NCBI GenBank assembly: GCA_028023455.1
Contig: JAQFVV010000256.1
Location: 483,001-547,000 of the forward strand
DNA length: 64,000 nucleotides
Direction: 5' to 3'
Source: Epiperipatus broadwayi
Taxonomy: Eukaryota; Onychophora; Udeonychophora; Euonychophora; Peripatidae
Part shown: positions 36,205-49,132 of the stretch, one piece after another
How the letters are laid out: each line of letters starts with the position of its first letter
How positions within the stretch are numbered: position 1 is the stretch's first letter
The notes under the pieces: generated by a model
Database searches by the model: none
What the model saw: the letters and a program-made list of their open reading frames with translations, nothing else
What the model was told of the DNA's origin: nothing
Translations under genes and position numbers: made by a program

Positions 36205-39060
36205 TTATACAAATAAATTAAGAAGTTGAAATGGATCTTGAAAATATACTTTATTAAAAAGAGAACGATAATAGATAACTAATTAAAACCTAAAACTGAA
36301 TCTCAATAATTTTTTAAAAGACTTATACAAAAATGTCCGTGTGAAATGGATACATGCAATAAGAAAGTTTGCTGAAATGATATAGAAAAGAAATATATGA
36401 ATTAAAGAAACAGATTATCAAAACATAATAACAAAACAAAGTTGAAACTTAAATTATCTTAATGATTTGCTTAAAGAACTTTCGATTTCAGCAATAGTAT
36501 TTGAAAGATATTTGTATTAACAATAAGAAAATATATGAACTATAAACTATGTGGTGTTCACATATTGTTATAATAAAATAGTCAGTGAGAAGGTTAATAG
36601 TTTTTTAGGCTTGTTTATAATCTTGGTAATATCACTTTCAACATCAAATCTACCGTGTGTTATTGTGTCTAATAGCAATAGAATAAAAATGTCACTGGAG
36701 GTTTATGAAGTCATAGTTAACTTTCAGTATTTATTTAAAGTATTAATTTCTATCATCTAATGTTATTTTAGTTTTGTATTAATTTTTATTGTGAATAGAA
36801 TGATTATTGGTTAATATTGAGCAGTAATAAATTGCGTTTTCTTTTATTAAAAAAAAAAAACTATTCTAAACTGGTTAGTAAATATACATCGGAACGAAAT
36901 GATTTACTTTGAAAGCTTTTTTCAATTATTCCATTTTTTATATTTTTTTTAAACATATAAATAAACTAAAAGTCTGAATTCAATATTTATACACAACAAA
37001 AACTTCATAAAATTTAATTTTAATTTTAAATTAGGAAATATTTTTATATTATTTTTTTTTTGTTCATTTCAAAGTTATAAAAAAGTTGAAGTAGGAAATA
37101 AATCCATTGTATGGAAATTTTTTAAATATTCCACTCTTGTGTTGATTGAATATTGGCTTTTGTTTTTATGATGATGGAATAAAATTGATCTTAAAAGTAT
37201 AAAAAAAAAGAGTGATAAACAATTATACTGCAGATGTTTGGATGACAAACAACAAAATAAACAATTCGAATAAAGATTAGCAGTGAATAAATTTCTGTAG
37301 CAAAAAATAAATAAAGTATGTGTAAATATATAAATAAAGATGCCTTTTAGTATGGAACTTGGAATATTTATCTGCTATATCTATGATCTGAGTTTGCATT
37401 AAATAAAATTTAAAAATTGCTAAGCACAACTTAGTAACCATTTACTAGTTATCTATTTATTTTTAGCTGGAGATTCAATCAAAGGTCAAATTTTCACTAC
37501 TGCATGTGATTCGCTGGATTTTTGCTCTTTATTATTTGTCTGTAGAGAGATTTTGGATAGATTCACAACAGTGGGATATTCAAAACTTATTTATCTACTT
37601 TTATATACACTTGATTCATTTGTTTTATCCGGAAGTATTAATACTAGTTACAATTTTTTTTAAGAAAGGAACCAAATACGTAAGTCATGATATAAATCAA
37701 TAAATAACAATATATATATATCATTAATGATTTTTGATAATGATTACAACAATATATCAAGCATGACCATGCAAAAATTGCAACATGTATTACAGTTTAG
37801 AATTAACATTGAATACTGAATTCAAAAATTAAATAGTAATCTTTATTTAGAACATTTGGCTTTATGAGTATTAATTAAGTACTAAAATTTCGATAGTTCA
37901 TCACCTAGTTCAGTAGTTTTTATTTGATTATAAGAATAGTTTAATTGTCAAGGCATTCACTATAGTGGTGCAAATTTTATTGGTATGTTATATTTGGCAT
38001 GTATAATATATAAGGTGCAAAAAATAAAATAAAAAGTTAAAGTCTACTTTTTGAAAAAAGAGAACTTTTTATAAATCATGTCAAGCAGAAATTATATATT
38101 TCAAATGTAAGTGTGTGTATATATAATATGTAGTTATATATATATATAGCATTGTGCTTCAAACTTTAAAGTAGCAGAAATTTCACATAATGTAATTATA
38201 TCTAAACTAATTAATTGTATAATGTAACTATTATAAATATGACCAGACTAAAGTAATTAGAGTTTAAGCATTATGCAATAATAAATTGTTATTGTAAGTT
38301 AAATTTACTATTATTATTATTCATGCTATTGTTATTTTTATTAAAAGAGAAATTTTAATATTTTCCCTCACTTTTACTCTTGTATTAACACTCGTAATTT
38401 TCAGTGTAATAACTCTTGATACAGATTGAAGGGATTGAAAAGATTAAGTATCTTATTGATACTAAATGTACATGGTCACATGTTTTTGATAATAGTTAAT
38501 ATGGTATTATGTGAATCTCTGTTACATATCTAATTACACTATAATGGTGTTTCAAGTATATCAAATTTAAAATGGTTAAAGATATTTCAAAATAAATTTA
38601 TAAGCCTAATATATAGTGCATCACATATTGAAGATAAAAATAGTGATTTATTTGATTTTGATAATCTTTTACAGATTGTAATTATTGAAACATATTATTT
38701 TAATAATGCATTTAAGAATTATAATATATCTAATTACAGTAAGTTCTATGAGAAATAAATATCACTTCATTTAGATACAGAAATAAATATGGAAATAGAT
38801 TGTGAATTGTATACTTTATACCTTATACATTGAATATAAAAAGTATAGGATTATTAAAAATCAGAATTGAAAAAATATATTTTATATGTTTAAAATTTAT
38901 CACACTGATTTATTTTATTATATATTCTAGCCACTATTTTCTAAACAATATAAGATTATTCAAAGTCATATATCACATGACTCAATTTTTAAGCTTGTAA
39001 ATAAAAAATAAAGAGCTCTGAATAATTTACTCTAACAAGCTTTATTAATAAATGCCAGCT
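36205..39060. other. AT-rich sequence, no gene seen
   Basis: Short TA runs only (37711-37721, 38135-38148). Open frames up to about 70 codons show no recognised family. Confidence 0.45.
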
Positions 39061-39097
39061 AAACAAAGCATTTAAAAATCTCTATCTTGAAAATCAC

Positions 39098-39154
39098 TCC
39101 TTATCCTCAGACCAATGGTTTCATGCTTTTGCACTCCTCAGTGAGGCACTAGGA
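39098..39154 (-). ncRNA. Hammerhead ribozyme, family 3, all consensus core bases present
   Basis: Minus strand, in order: outer stem I strand TCCT (39154-39151), internal-loop bases AGTG, inner stem I CCTCA, core CTGAGGA (39141-39135), stem II GTGC-AAAA-GCAT (four pairs, one wobble), GAAA (39122-39119), stem III ACC-ATT-GGT, cleavage-site C giving GTC, then inner stem I TGAGG, ATA, outer stem I AGGA. Every invariant hammerhead nucleotide is present, A15.1-U16.1 pairs, and stem I has an internal loop opposite the stem II loop, as in fast natural type I ribozymes. Predicted cleavage is between 39110 and 39109. No protein domain lies beside it. Confidence 0.85.
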
Positions 39155-39993
39155 TAGTTTCCTACACTACATCTACAATACAAGATTATTAAAAGAACAA
39201 TAAAGGGTTTTTAATTTGTTTAAATTTTATGGTTTTGATTTTATTTAATTTTTTTAATTTTATTCTATTTACTAATTATATTTATTATTATTTTATTATT
39301 GTGTATTCTTTACATATATGATTATATCAATTGTTTTTATATAATAATTATATATTTATGAAAACCTATGAACAGAATTTGTTTTGTTTATTAGGTTTTG
39401 TTTTTAGATGTAATCAAAATAAATAAATATTATATACATAATCTATTTCTTTCTATGACACATCAGAATTTTAAATGAATTGTGATATATCTGATAGGTT
39501 TTATTCTCTATATTTTAAAAAAATGCCTCTTATTTGATGCATTTTATATAGCATAAGAAGTGATTTGCATCAATAACAGAAACCATACACAAATATGTCT
39601 TCATATATTTATTTTATGCTGGCATTTTTGTCTTTTTATATATGTCATGATTCTGTCTTTCAACTTCTTACAATAGAATTCCTTTAGTATGAAGTAATAT
39701 TGAAAATTAAAAAAACATAAACATAAATTCAAATTGCAAAAAGAAAATGTTTGTCATGTATATTCAGTTGTATATATGTTTGTGTATATCTAATGTATAT
39801 GTGTTCATTAAGGTGTTTATAAATTTACTCATAGTAAATATTTTACACTCTTTATAAATAATATTAAACTGATTATTTATTTATATAGATTACATTATAC
39901 TATGTTTGAAAGTTTTTTATCTTTCTATATTAGACAACACTATTTTTATTTAAAAAATGTACATATTATTCAAGATCTTCAATGAATAATAAT
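39155..39993. other. AT-rich sequence between ribozyme and Rieske pseudogene
   Basis: No feature recognised. Confidence 0.45.
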
Positions 39994-40798
39994 CTACTCT
40001 ACAACTATCACATCTTCTTCTGCAAAAACATATTCAGGAATCTCCAAATTAAGAGGAGCTGGACCTTTCCTAATCCGACCAGAAGCATCATAATGAGAAC
40101 CATGGAAAGGGCAATAATACTCACCAAAGTCACCAGCATTTGCTATAGGTATGCATCCTAAATGGGTACAAACCCCAATTAAAATTAACCATTCAGGTTT
40201 TTGAACATGATCTGAATCATGCTGAGGATCACAAAGTGAAGCTGCATCTACATTAGGTTCTATTTGAATTTCTTTTTCAGTACCATGCCTCACAAATAAG
40301 AGTTTACTTCTCCATTTAAATGTCATATTTTGCCTTATGGGATGCTACTCAGATTAACTTCAATTTTAGCAAGATCCGATACATCAAGCTCATTATTAAA
40401 TCTGTAACAACAGTTTTTGCTCCATATGTTGCTATCACTCCACCACTTGCAACTATTATGTAAGAAAACATTTTATGAGAAGCATTACTCTCTTACTATT
40501 TGCAGTACTACTTAAAATGGCTTTTTGTTGATAATCAGAAAAATCAGGTGCTGGAAAATCATTGTGGACATATCGTACCTGTGAACAACCAGCAATGCTA
40601 AGTGAGGAAATAATTCTGTGCTTTTGGGTGCCCTTTTATCCAAACTATAAGATGTTAAAGTAATTGATGGTGAAACAATTTTAAGACTATCTGTTTTGGT
40701 AATACAAGCAGTCAAAAGCCTAATAAAACCCCCCAACAGCTTTGGTGAACAGCAGTTAGTTGTCCTAAAGCATTGGCAGACTGCGCTACATAACTCAT
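39994..40798 (-). pseudogene. UQCRFS1: Processed pseudogene of mitochondrial Rieske iron-sulfur protein
   Basis: The minus strand carries a colinear, intronless copy of the complex III Rieske subunit: start MSYVAQSANALGQL at 40798, a presequence with STELFPHLAL, a mature N-terminus VRYVHNDFPAPDFSDY, the membrane helix (SYIIVASGGVIATYGAKTVV), the hinge ([12 protein letters not shown]) and the cluster domain ending at 39994. About 268 codons, the usual precursor length. Frame changes lie near 40735, 40590, 40485 and 40382, with a TAA at 40337-40335. Box I is intact (CTHLGC) but box II reads CPFHGSH, losing the second disulfide cysteine. Absence of introns points to retroposition; an AATAAA lies downstream near 39950 but no A tail remains. 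The symbol is the animal orthologue name. Confidence 0.92.
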
Positions 40799-41187
40799 TT
40801 CAAATAACTGTCCTTGAAATCAGGTGAAGAGAAACACTGTCTTTGAATTATTGGGGAAAAGCAAATATTAAACTGATTTTGATATTTTAATATGTACAAA
40901 TAGTACTGGATTTTTATCTCAAATCTATGTAAGCTTATATGATTACTTACACTCTGTTATTAACATATATATATATATATATTTTGATACTCTGCCATTA
41001 TTAGTGTATAAACAATTATAATAGAAAACAAATTAAATAAAAAGAGTATGCTTTGGATGCTTAAGCATCATAATCATGATTGTCAATATGTTTGAAATTT
41101 ATCATTAATGATTTAAAAGACTCTTTTTTATATAAATTTGAATACTATTGGCTCTTTGCTTTACTAATACTTATATTGCACCATAAA

Positions 41188-41430
41188 TCAAGCTTCTTTG
41201 ATTTTTTGTTTTCTGTTGATCCTTTCTTCAGACATTGGCTTAGCATTGCTAGGATCAATATGCATAATCCTCTTTATGGTTATAAAAAGACCAATATATT
41301 TATTAAATCAGTCTTAGCTTTTTTATACATTAATGCACGTTGCACCAACGTTGTTCTTAAATTTGCCATTGTTTTACCATAGTATGTAGGGACAATTTGC
41401 TTAGCTGCAGCCCATTGCATAATATAAGAT
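41188..41430 (-). pseudogene. Coding relic, unidentified protein, one frameshift
   Basis: The minus strand reads QWAAAKQIVPTYYGKTMANL, continuing RTTLVQRALMYKKAKTDLINI, then after a frame change near 41300 a stretch with FYNHKEDYAY, and after another near 41265 IDPSNAKPMSEERINRKQKI, KEA and a TGA stop at 41190-41188. Amino-acid composition (charged, varied, with W and several R/K/E) differs from the F/I/N/K-rich frames of the surrounding AT-rich DNA, so this was probably real coding sequence. TTTGACAG just upstream (41438-41431) could be a splice acceptor. I do not recognise the family. It lies about 390 bp upstream of the Rieske pseudogene start on the same strand. Confidence 0.5.
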
Positions 41431-41796
41431 CTGTCAAATATACATATATATTATTGTTTTACAGAAATGCAGTAGAATATGTGTGTACATTAAATAATAA
41501 AAATTATTTCAAAAGTTTTGTCACAGAACTTTGGAAATTTTTTTTTTATTTACATTGAAATAAATTAGAACAATATTATTGTTTTAAAAAAAAATGTGAT
41601 GGTCCTAAAGTTGTAATTATATTAATAAAATTGAAATTTTTTTAAGTTTGTGTATTTCTCGTGAATTCTTAAGATTGACCCCCTCCTCCCTGTGTATATG
41701 AAAATTCGATTGCATTATTTTGTAGAATATATAGCATATATGAAAGTGCAATTATTTTCTATATACGAAGATTGGTTATTTTAATATAAGCTGAGC

Positions 41797-42020
41797 ATTG
41801 ATTATATACATGTGTGGAGATGATAATCTGGACCAACTGAAAAGTGCTGGTTTAGCACGAAATACGTATATTGGTGATTATTTATCTTTTCGACATGTAT
41901 GATCAAGTGTATCAGCAATATGAGATAGCATAGATTGTTGATGGTCGTATGAAATTCTGAGTTCAAATCCCCTATATATTACATATTGGAGTGCAGGTAT
42001 GGAATAACTTGTACTGTAGA
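41797..42020 (+). mobile_element. Hammerhead family 1 repeat, copy B (longest)
   Basis: It aligns with copy A (28440-28610, minus) through the leader, ribozyme and ATGATCAAGTG segment, and then with the palindrome arm at 28975-29080 (CAGCAATATGAGAT, CTATATATTACATAT, GTGCAGG, CTTGTACTGTA). This joins the two pieces near 28500 and 28900 into one family of roughly 220 bp or more. No open frame. Ends not defined. Confidence 0.72.
41832..41875 (+). ncRNA. Hammerhead ribozyme relic, family 1, G8 mutated
   Basis: Stem I ACCAA/TTGGT pairs perfectly; stem II GTGCT-GGTTT-AGCAC pairs perfectly with the normal G-C closing pair; GAAA and the palindromic stem III ATACGTAT are intact. The core reads CTGAAAA instead of CTGANGA, changing the catalytic G8 to A, which should block cleavage. 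All helices are better preserved than in copy A, so the mutation looks recent. Confidence 0.75.
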
Positions 42021-45000
42021 AAAAATTCTTATATTAATATGTACACTTACATAATTATCATTTTATTTATTTATGTACATGCATTTATATGAAACGTTAG
42101 CAAATATCTAATTTTTTAAAGAGCAATCGTTGTAAATAATGTAACCCTCAAAATATTAATGCCCCATAAAATATCATTATCTTGATTTTACTATTATAAA
42201 GTAACTCTTATTTTAATAAGTTTGATTCAACATAAATGAGGATAAGCAGAAGATTAATGTTGCATAGGTAAGAAATATTCAAAATATGCAACTTGCTAGT
42301 ATTCTTAATATAAGATCAAGTATAGTTTTAAAAATATATCTGTGAGCAAAGAAGAATTATTTATTTTTATATAACTGTTTATATAAATAATGAGTAACTT
42401 CTGTAGCTCAAGGAAAACAAATATTTTGAAATAGTTATGTAGTGTCAAAGTTATTACATTATTACTCCTTTTTTTCTGTTAATAGTAGTCATGTTCTTTT
42501 CTTTCATCTCTTGCATTTAGCAAGAGCATTTTAAAACTTTTACTTCTACTTGAAAGAAAACTAATTTTGTACTAGATATTATTGGTTTAGCTTTTAACAA
42601 ATGTTTAAATATTTAATATCACATGATATTGGCATTTCAAACATTCTAGTTTATTCAATCAGATTTACTTATATTCCTATTCTCTCTTCTTCTTTTTTTA
42701 CTACTTCTAGCTTGTTTCTAAGCATCAATTTCTAAGCATCACCTTGTTTTTTTATTTACTCTGAGACTATGGTTATAAAAGATTTTTAAATTAAAATAAG
42801 TAAAAAGTAATATAAATCTTAACAAAATAGCAATAATGAGTTCACTTTTTAAAAAATGCAGGAGTCATGATAAGCTTAGTACCCCATTAGTCCAAAAGAT
42901 TTGTTGTTTGGTAGTTCATTATTTCAACAATATATTGATGTGTTTTACACAGCCTATATAAAACAAGTTCTTGCATATAATATATGTATTTAAAAAGAAA
43001 GAAGTCCACTAGTATCAGTTTCATTTATAGATGACAGCTTTTGTAACTACAGTGAAGGCAATTAAAGGAAAAATATTACTGGCTTCATTTTCAGGATGAA
43101 ATGTAACCAATAATCATCATAATATATTCGTTAACTATTCTAACAGCCCTTAGAATATTTCAGTAACATATTAGTATTAATTAATATAACATGCTTTTAA
43201 TTTTCTTTTCAATTAATATCTGGTGCTAAATGAATACAGTAAAGTTTGCTTGCTATAATGAAGATTTAGAGAGTTGATAAATTGTTAAACAAATACTTTT
43301 TCTTATTAAAATAAGATTTAGACATCACATATAAATATATGTAATAAACTCTAGAATGGGGGATGTCTTTATTATATAAGCCTAAGTTTATCAATTTAAT
43401 TTACTTACCTGTTTGTTTGTATCTTTAGCAGTGAAAGTAGTTTGTACATAATATTAATTTTTAATTATTTTACTGCATACATATAATTATTTTGGCTATA
43501 ATCCTGTAAATTTCAGCTATAATACTAATTATTGCTGCATGAAGGGAAAAAAAATCCCAAATAAAAATATTGTAAAACTGTTAATGAATAAAATATGTTA
43601 CAATAAATGCTATTCGTAATGTAGAACATACTTGTTTAATTCTTTCAATGTCAAACTGACCCCCAGATTTTTGAATAGACTCTAGCAATGAATATTTTTA
43701 CTACAACACCATGTTTGATTTTTTTGTGTGCAATTAAATCTTTTTTACATATATTACAAAATTCAATTATAGACTATATTATAAATATTTAAGCCTTCTA
43801 ATAATTAAAATTCTAAAACATGAAAAATTAATATTTAAAATTGTGAAAATAAGTATCTAACTGAAGGTCTTACCATTAACAAAGAAAAACATCATTATTG
43901 GCTTCACGATATGTATTTAAAAAAGTTAAAAAAATAAAATATTAGAATTATATGTTATTAAAAATGATATATTTAGAATTAGTTATCATTAAAAACTAAA
44001 AAAAAATTTAAAAGGTAATAAATTATTAATTGTTATTAAAATATTTTACTTAGTTTTACAAAAGTGATTTTCTTTTTTAGCCTCAAATGGCTATTTCAGT
44101 GGTAATTTCCCATTTTCGTAACATTCTTTGTATACTTTCTAAGAGTTCTTTTTTTAAAAATAAAACATTTTCTAAGACAATCTTCTCCTAGTGACAATAT
44201 GTCTTTTACAAAAATATTGCTTTCTAGTCATTAACAATTACTGAAATTACATTTTTGTGGCATTTAGTGGTCTGGAAATTTTCACCTCCTTTATAGCTTT
44301 GTCAAAACAATAAAATGTGCTGTCAATCAGAGAAAAAGGTCTGTATAATGCTGAGAATTATTTTTTAATTAATACATTAAAAATTGAAGTTTCTTAGAAA
44401 GAATTTCTGCAGCTATCAGACACTATAATACAATGTTTTAAAGCAACATAGAAAAGTAGCAATTGCAGTGCTGTTGCACCACCTAAAATGTCAAATATGA
44501 TAGCTCTATCACAGCTTACTTTTATTAAACAGTTAAAAATGTGTCCATGGCTTTGTGAAAAACTGAAATAGAAATCTGATCAATGTCATGGCAAAAAATA
44601 AAACTGAAGTGATTTTTTTATTAGCATAGGTTTTTTTTTTTTTTAGCATCAAATATGAAGTTTTGATAAATAAAAGTAGTAATACAGTCAATTAGTAAAA
44701 ATACTACAACAAATGCTATTGGTTGACATTCTTCATATTTGGGGGTCTTTCTAAAAAGTTAATTTAGTAAGTTAATTAATTCCATAAAAAAAAAAATCCA
44801 TGTATAATGTAAAAGTAAATGACTTTTTGTTAGCACAAATTTATTTTGGCTTTTAGAGGATTGATTTTAATTTTACTATTTGGCAAAAACAGATTTAGAA
44901 CTAAGCATCAAAAAATAAATAAATAAAAAATTCTAAGTAAGGAAGCAGAACTTAAGAAAATGTTATGGGATAATAATTTTTGTGAATTTTTATTAGAGTA

Positions 45001-47944
45001 AGTTTGTTTATATTTTTATTTTATGCTTTTAAACATTTTCTTAGTTTTTATTAAAATTGAATTATATAATATATACAGCAATGAAGATTATATATTTCTT
45101 AATTTTATATTTTTGATTTTGTGTATGTCCTTTTTTTTCCAATAGTTTTTGTGGATGATATCTTTGCTTTACATCATGACTCAGGAATCTTTTTAACATG
45201 AAAAATATTTTTGTTTAAATATTCTAATCAAAAAAATTTTTAAGCTGTAATGAAGGAGGTGAAAAATAGGTTGATAAAAAATTTGGGTTTCTGAATATAT
45301 GTTGTTGTATTTGAATATTTATTTTAATACTAGAACATAACAGAATCAATGCACATATGATAATGGTTGAAATTATTTTAATAACAAACAAAAAACTATG
45401 TATGCAGTTAGATTTATTTATATATTTCTATTAATTAAATATTCATTATATTTGGTAATTATTATCCTACAATAAGACTGAATCTAATTCTATAATAAAA
45501 ACTGGGTCCAATCAATACTGTGGGAAAGAACCTGATAGAAAAAAAATAATTTCTATAGAAAATAAATCTAGTTGTTATATCAAATTGAAGTAGAACATCT
45601 TGGTTCATTGGGTCAGTAGTCAGTAGTGATATTGTAAATAGTTTGACATATTAATACATTTATTACATTTGTTCAATTAGTATTATCTCATGTTTATTTT
45701 TATAGGTGTTTTGTTCAATAGATAGATCAGAAAAAATCATAATCTTTTTATTTCTTAGAACTATGAAAATATTTATTTACAAATTACAAGTAAAAATTAA
45801 AGATCTGTTTATATTTATTCATAATAAAAAGAGTAAAATGTTGTCAAATCCTGCTCTAGGCTGTGGGATTGAAATGAAATACCTCAATATATTATTTCAA
45901 GATAAATTAAGTAAATTATATAACAAACAACTTTAGGAAACCATGTAATTTGTTATTGTATTTATGGCTGTATATTTAAATTTGTGGATTTTGCATTATA
46001 AATATTTGAATTATAAAATGTTTATTTTATTTTTATTGTTCTTTATGAGAAACTGTATAATGAATGGCAGTTACTAAAAAAATCACATATCTTCCTAATG
46101 CATAAAAAACAATACAATAAGTCTTTTAATTCCCAATTGAACACCCATAGTAATAACATACAGATAGTATTTGAAAAACAGGTTTAATAAAAATTGTTTT
46201 TTTTTTGTTTGTTTGTTTGTTTGTTTAGGATTAATATAATTTAAGTTTTTTATCTAGACTTCATTAGATCTCAAATTATTATTTTTTAAATAATTTTAAA
46301 GATATTTTATTTTTAAAAATACTTTAAATAATTCATAATTGTGTATATAAATAAGATATATAAAATTGATTTCTTAACTATACTGTTTGAATTGATGAGT
46401 TGATTCTAAAAATTTTAAAAAAAATCTGTAACTTACCAGATAATTTTCATTTATGGTGAAAGAAGTTGATATATGTTAACAACAAAACTCAAGATTCATC
46501 TTTTAATCACTGGTTTGGTTGAGTTCTTTTAAACTATAATTAAATCATAATGTTTTAAGCTGAAAATTTTTGAGTGTCTATTTTGAGGTATTTAAAAAAT
46601 TGTCCACATTTTTCAAAATTGTACTTAACTTAAAAATGTAAATTGTAAAACACAATGTGTAAGAAAATTTTAATAGATCTGTTTCTAATATAATTTCTCA
46701 GGCACATATAGACTTCAACTTAAAAATATGTTCATGAAAATTTATATTTAAAATTTAACCAACTTTTTTTTGAGATTTCAAATAAGTGAAAATATTTTTT
46801 TGTGGATTATAATAATAATATAATCTGTTAAGATGACAAAGCTTGACTTAAATTTAAGGTAAATGAATTTTATGAAACTAAAGCCTTACTTTATTGTAAA
46901 AATTTCATTATTGTTACTTAATAGTGTATTATTTTTCATAATTTTATTGATCTCTTTAAAAACAAGAATGTAAATATCAGGAGTTAGCTATTTAAATTTA
47001 TTATGGCTTTGTAAATTGCTTAAACTGTGAATATGAATCTAATAAATTATTCGTTTTGCATGTACTATTTATCAATCTTGCTGGTTTAGTTTTTTGTTGT
47101 AAATGCAAAGTATGAAGAAACTCACTATGCAGTGATTAATACATTTATCTTCCTCAAGAAATTACGGCCAAATTCAGGATGAAGTTTGGGAGTTGTTTTT
47201 TTTTTTTAATTAGCAAAATTTTCAAGGAAACTCATATTTGTTTAATGTAAAATAATTTTAAATAAACATTTCATAACAAAAACTAATTTACCATTTCTGC
47301 ACTGAAAATAAATGGGTGAAGTCATTAATCCCCTTGACAGTTAACTGCTAGTTTTGTAAAATATTAAATATATATATTTTTTTATTTTTCCTCAGAAATG
47401 TTTATACCTAGATAACTATTTATTGACCAATATAATTGACTGAAAATCTGAACAGTCTATGAGACAACTAGCTAAAAAAAAATTGAACATTGCTTGAAAA
47501 TCCTCAAATTTTCTAAAAATCTTTTTTAAGTTTTATCCAGATTTAAATTCAATGTTGTACAAAAAAATAGATAGATATATTATCCATTGCGCCATCAGCT
47601 TTATAGCTTTACATTATTAATCAGTCCTTTGGTATCTAGATTACTTTAGCTTAAAAATTAAAGTTCGGAGATATTCATATTGGTCGATAAGTGTTTATGT
47701 GCTAATCATAAAATTGTTTTCATTATTAAGGAGAGAAGTATCATATACTTACATAATGTGACCCTTTATGTTTTAAAATATGTACACATTTTAAAAGGTT
47801 AATACAATATTACCTCTAGTTAGGAATAACTATATACTGGCCAGAAGTCAAGTAATATATGTGAACTTGTCTTTTGTCAATATACTTGAATTCTCCATTC
47901 GTTATTTGAAAAAAATAAATTGCTTAAAAATAATCAGAACTGTT
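42021..47944. other. AT-rich sequence, no gene seen
   Basis: About 5.9 kb with only homopolymer and short repeat runs, such as (GTTT)n at 46206-46227. No mobile-element ends or coding frames recognised. Confidence 0.5.
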
Positions 47945-47957
47945 ATCTCTCTCTCTC

Positions 47958-47989
<32 letters not shown>

Positions 47990-48022
47990 AAGACAATATA
48001 TATATATATAGAGAGAGAGAGC
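47945..48022. repeat. (TC)n-(TA)n-(GA)n hairpin microsatellites
   Basis: TCTCTCTCTC..TATA..GAGAGAGAGA forms a perfect hairpin at 47946-47988; a shorter TA-GA run follows at 47996-48022. Confidence 0.85.
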
Positions 48023-48334
48023 ATTTCCTAAATCATCAAATAGTGTGACTTTATATATATTTTGTCTTCCATTCTCAATATATATTTTTTATTAAAATTT
48101 TGACGTATATGGACTGCTAAAGATTTTATATATTTTTTTTCTTTTTTTCTTTTTTAGATAAATAAATAAATTATAATTTACTTACTGGTTGTCTAAACCT
48201 AACTTTTTTCTAATATTAAATTTATTTCCGAATCTTTAATTTACTGTTTTCGGTGTGTGTCTGGATTTTTTTTTTTTTTACTTTAGAGTTATTTAGCACT
48301 TCTAAAAAATCTTGTCACAGGTACAAGTGCGCTT

Positions 48335-48739
48335 TTGAAATATTCATTTTGGTATATTCTAATACTTAAATTCAAAATTAAAATTTTCAAATCTGAAATG
48401 TTTAGAAGCACTCAGTCAGGAGAAGTCTTGCAGAAATTGAAAGCTGAGGTCCAAATTGATTTTCAATCTCCCCTGATGATCAAAACTCCTCCGAGAGGAT
48501 CATCCTTTTCCCTACCCTTCTCCATTATTGATTTGCATTCTATATTTTTAATAATAAAAGCAGATAACCCTTTTCACACCGAATTCTTTCAATTCATACA
48601 AATTGAATCTGAATTTATATCTTTAAAGGAAAGTCTTATTGATATTCTTCAAAGAAATCAATTTTATTATCTCTTGTGTATAAAAGGGATCGTTTCTTTA
48701 GTGATTTTATCAGTTAATTTTCAAAATGATCTAATTTAA
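48335..48739 (+). CDS. Unassigned open frame, 134 codons
   Basis: One of the longer uninterrupted frames in the window. The central part (residues about 28-75: SGEVLQKLKAEVQ, IDFQSPLMIKTPPRGSS, ADNPFHTEF) has mixed composition and lies where the DNA is less AT-rich (48410-48560). The C-terminal part is hydrophobic with no clear membrane topology. I do not recognise a family; no splice sites, promoter or poly-A signal tie it to a gene. It could be a retroelement fragment, an exon-like piece or a chance frame. Confidence 0.2.
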   Translation: MKYSFWYILILKFKIKIFKSEMFRSTQSGEVLQKLKAEVQIDFQSPLMIKTPPRGSSFSLPFSIIDLHSIFLIIKADNPFHTEFFQFIQIESEFISLKESLIDILQRNQFYYLLCIKGIVSLVILSVNFQNDLI

Positions 48740-49105
48740 TTTCAATCTTATTGGATAATATAGGAGACTTTATGCAGGCACACATATAAAATCCTTAAGG
48801 CTTGTATTTACATATTTTTCTTCTTTCTCACAACATTTACATGCATTTTAATATTAAAAACTGAAATACTGGAATAAATTTTGTTAAATATATATAATGT
48901 CAAGCAATGTCACATTATATTAAATTATGTTGAGCAGTAAGGCTTCCATCATAATATTTTATTGCATTGATATTGCTTCTTAACTTTGGGTGCAGATCTT
49001 AATATCCATACATGGAAGCGAATCGTCGAGACTAAACATTAAATGTTTACAGCTTTGTATCTATGCCATGGTTGTATAACAATTTTAAAAATCCAAATCA
49101 GAAAA
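48740..49105. other. AT-rich sequence, no feature seen
   Basis: Nothing recognised. Confidence 0.4.
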
Positions 49106-49132
49106 TGAATCACAATATTAAACTAGTAAATA

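Noticed and set aside
41080-41382. Plus-strand 100-codon frame
   Set aside because: It is antisense to the more convincing minus-strand coding relic at 41188-41430.
48474-48500. CTGATGA at a less AT-rich patch
   Set aside because: No GAAA or complementary stem follows.
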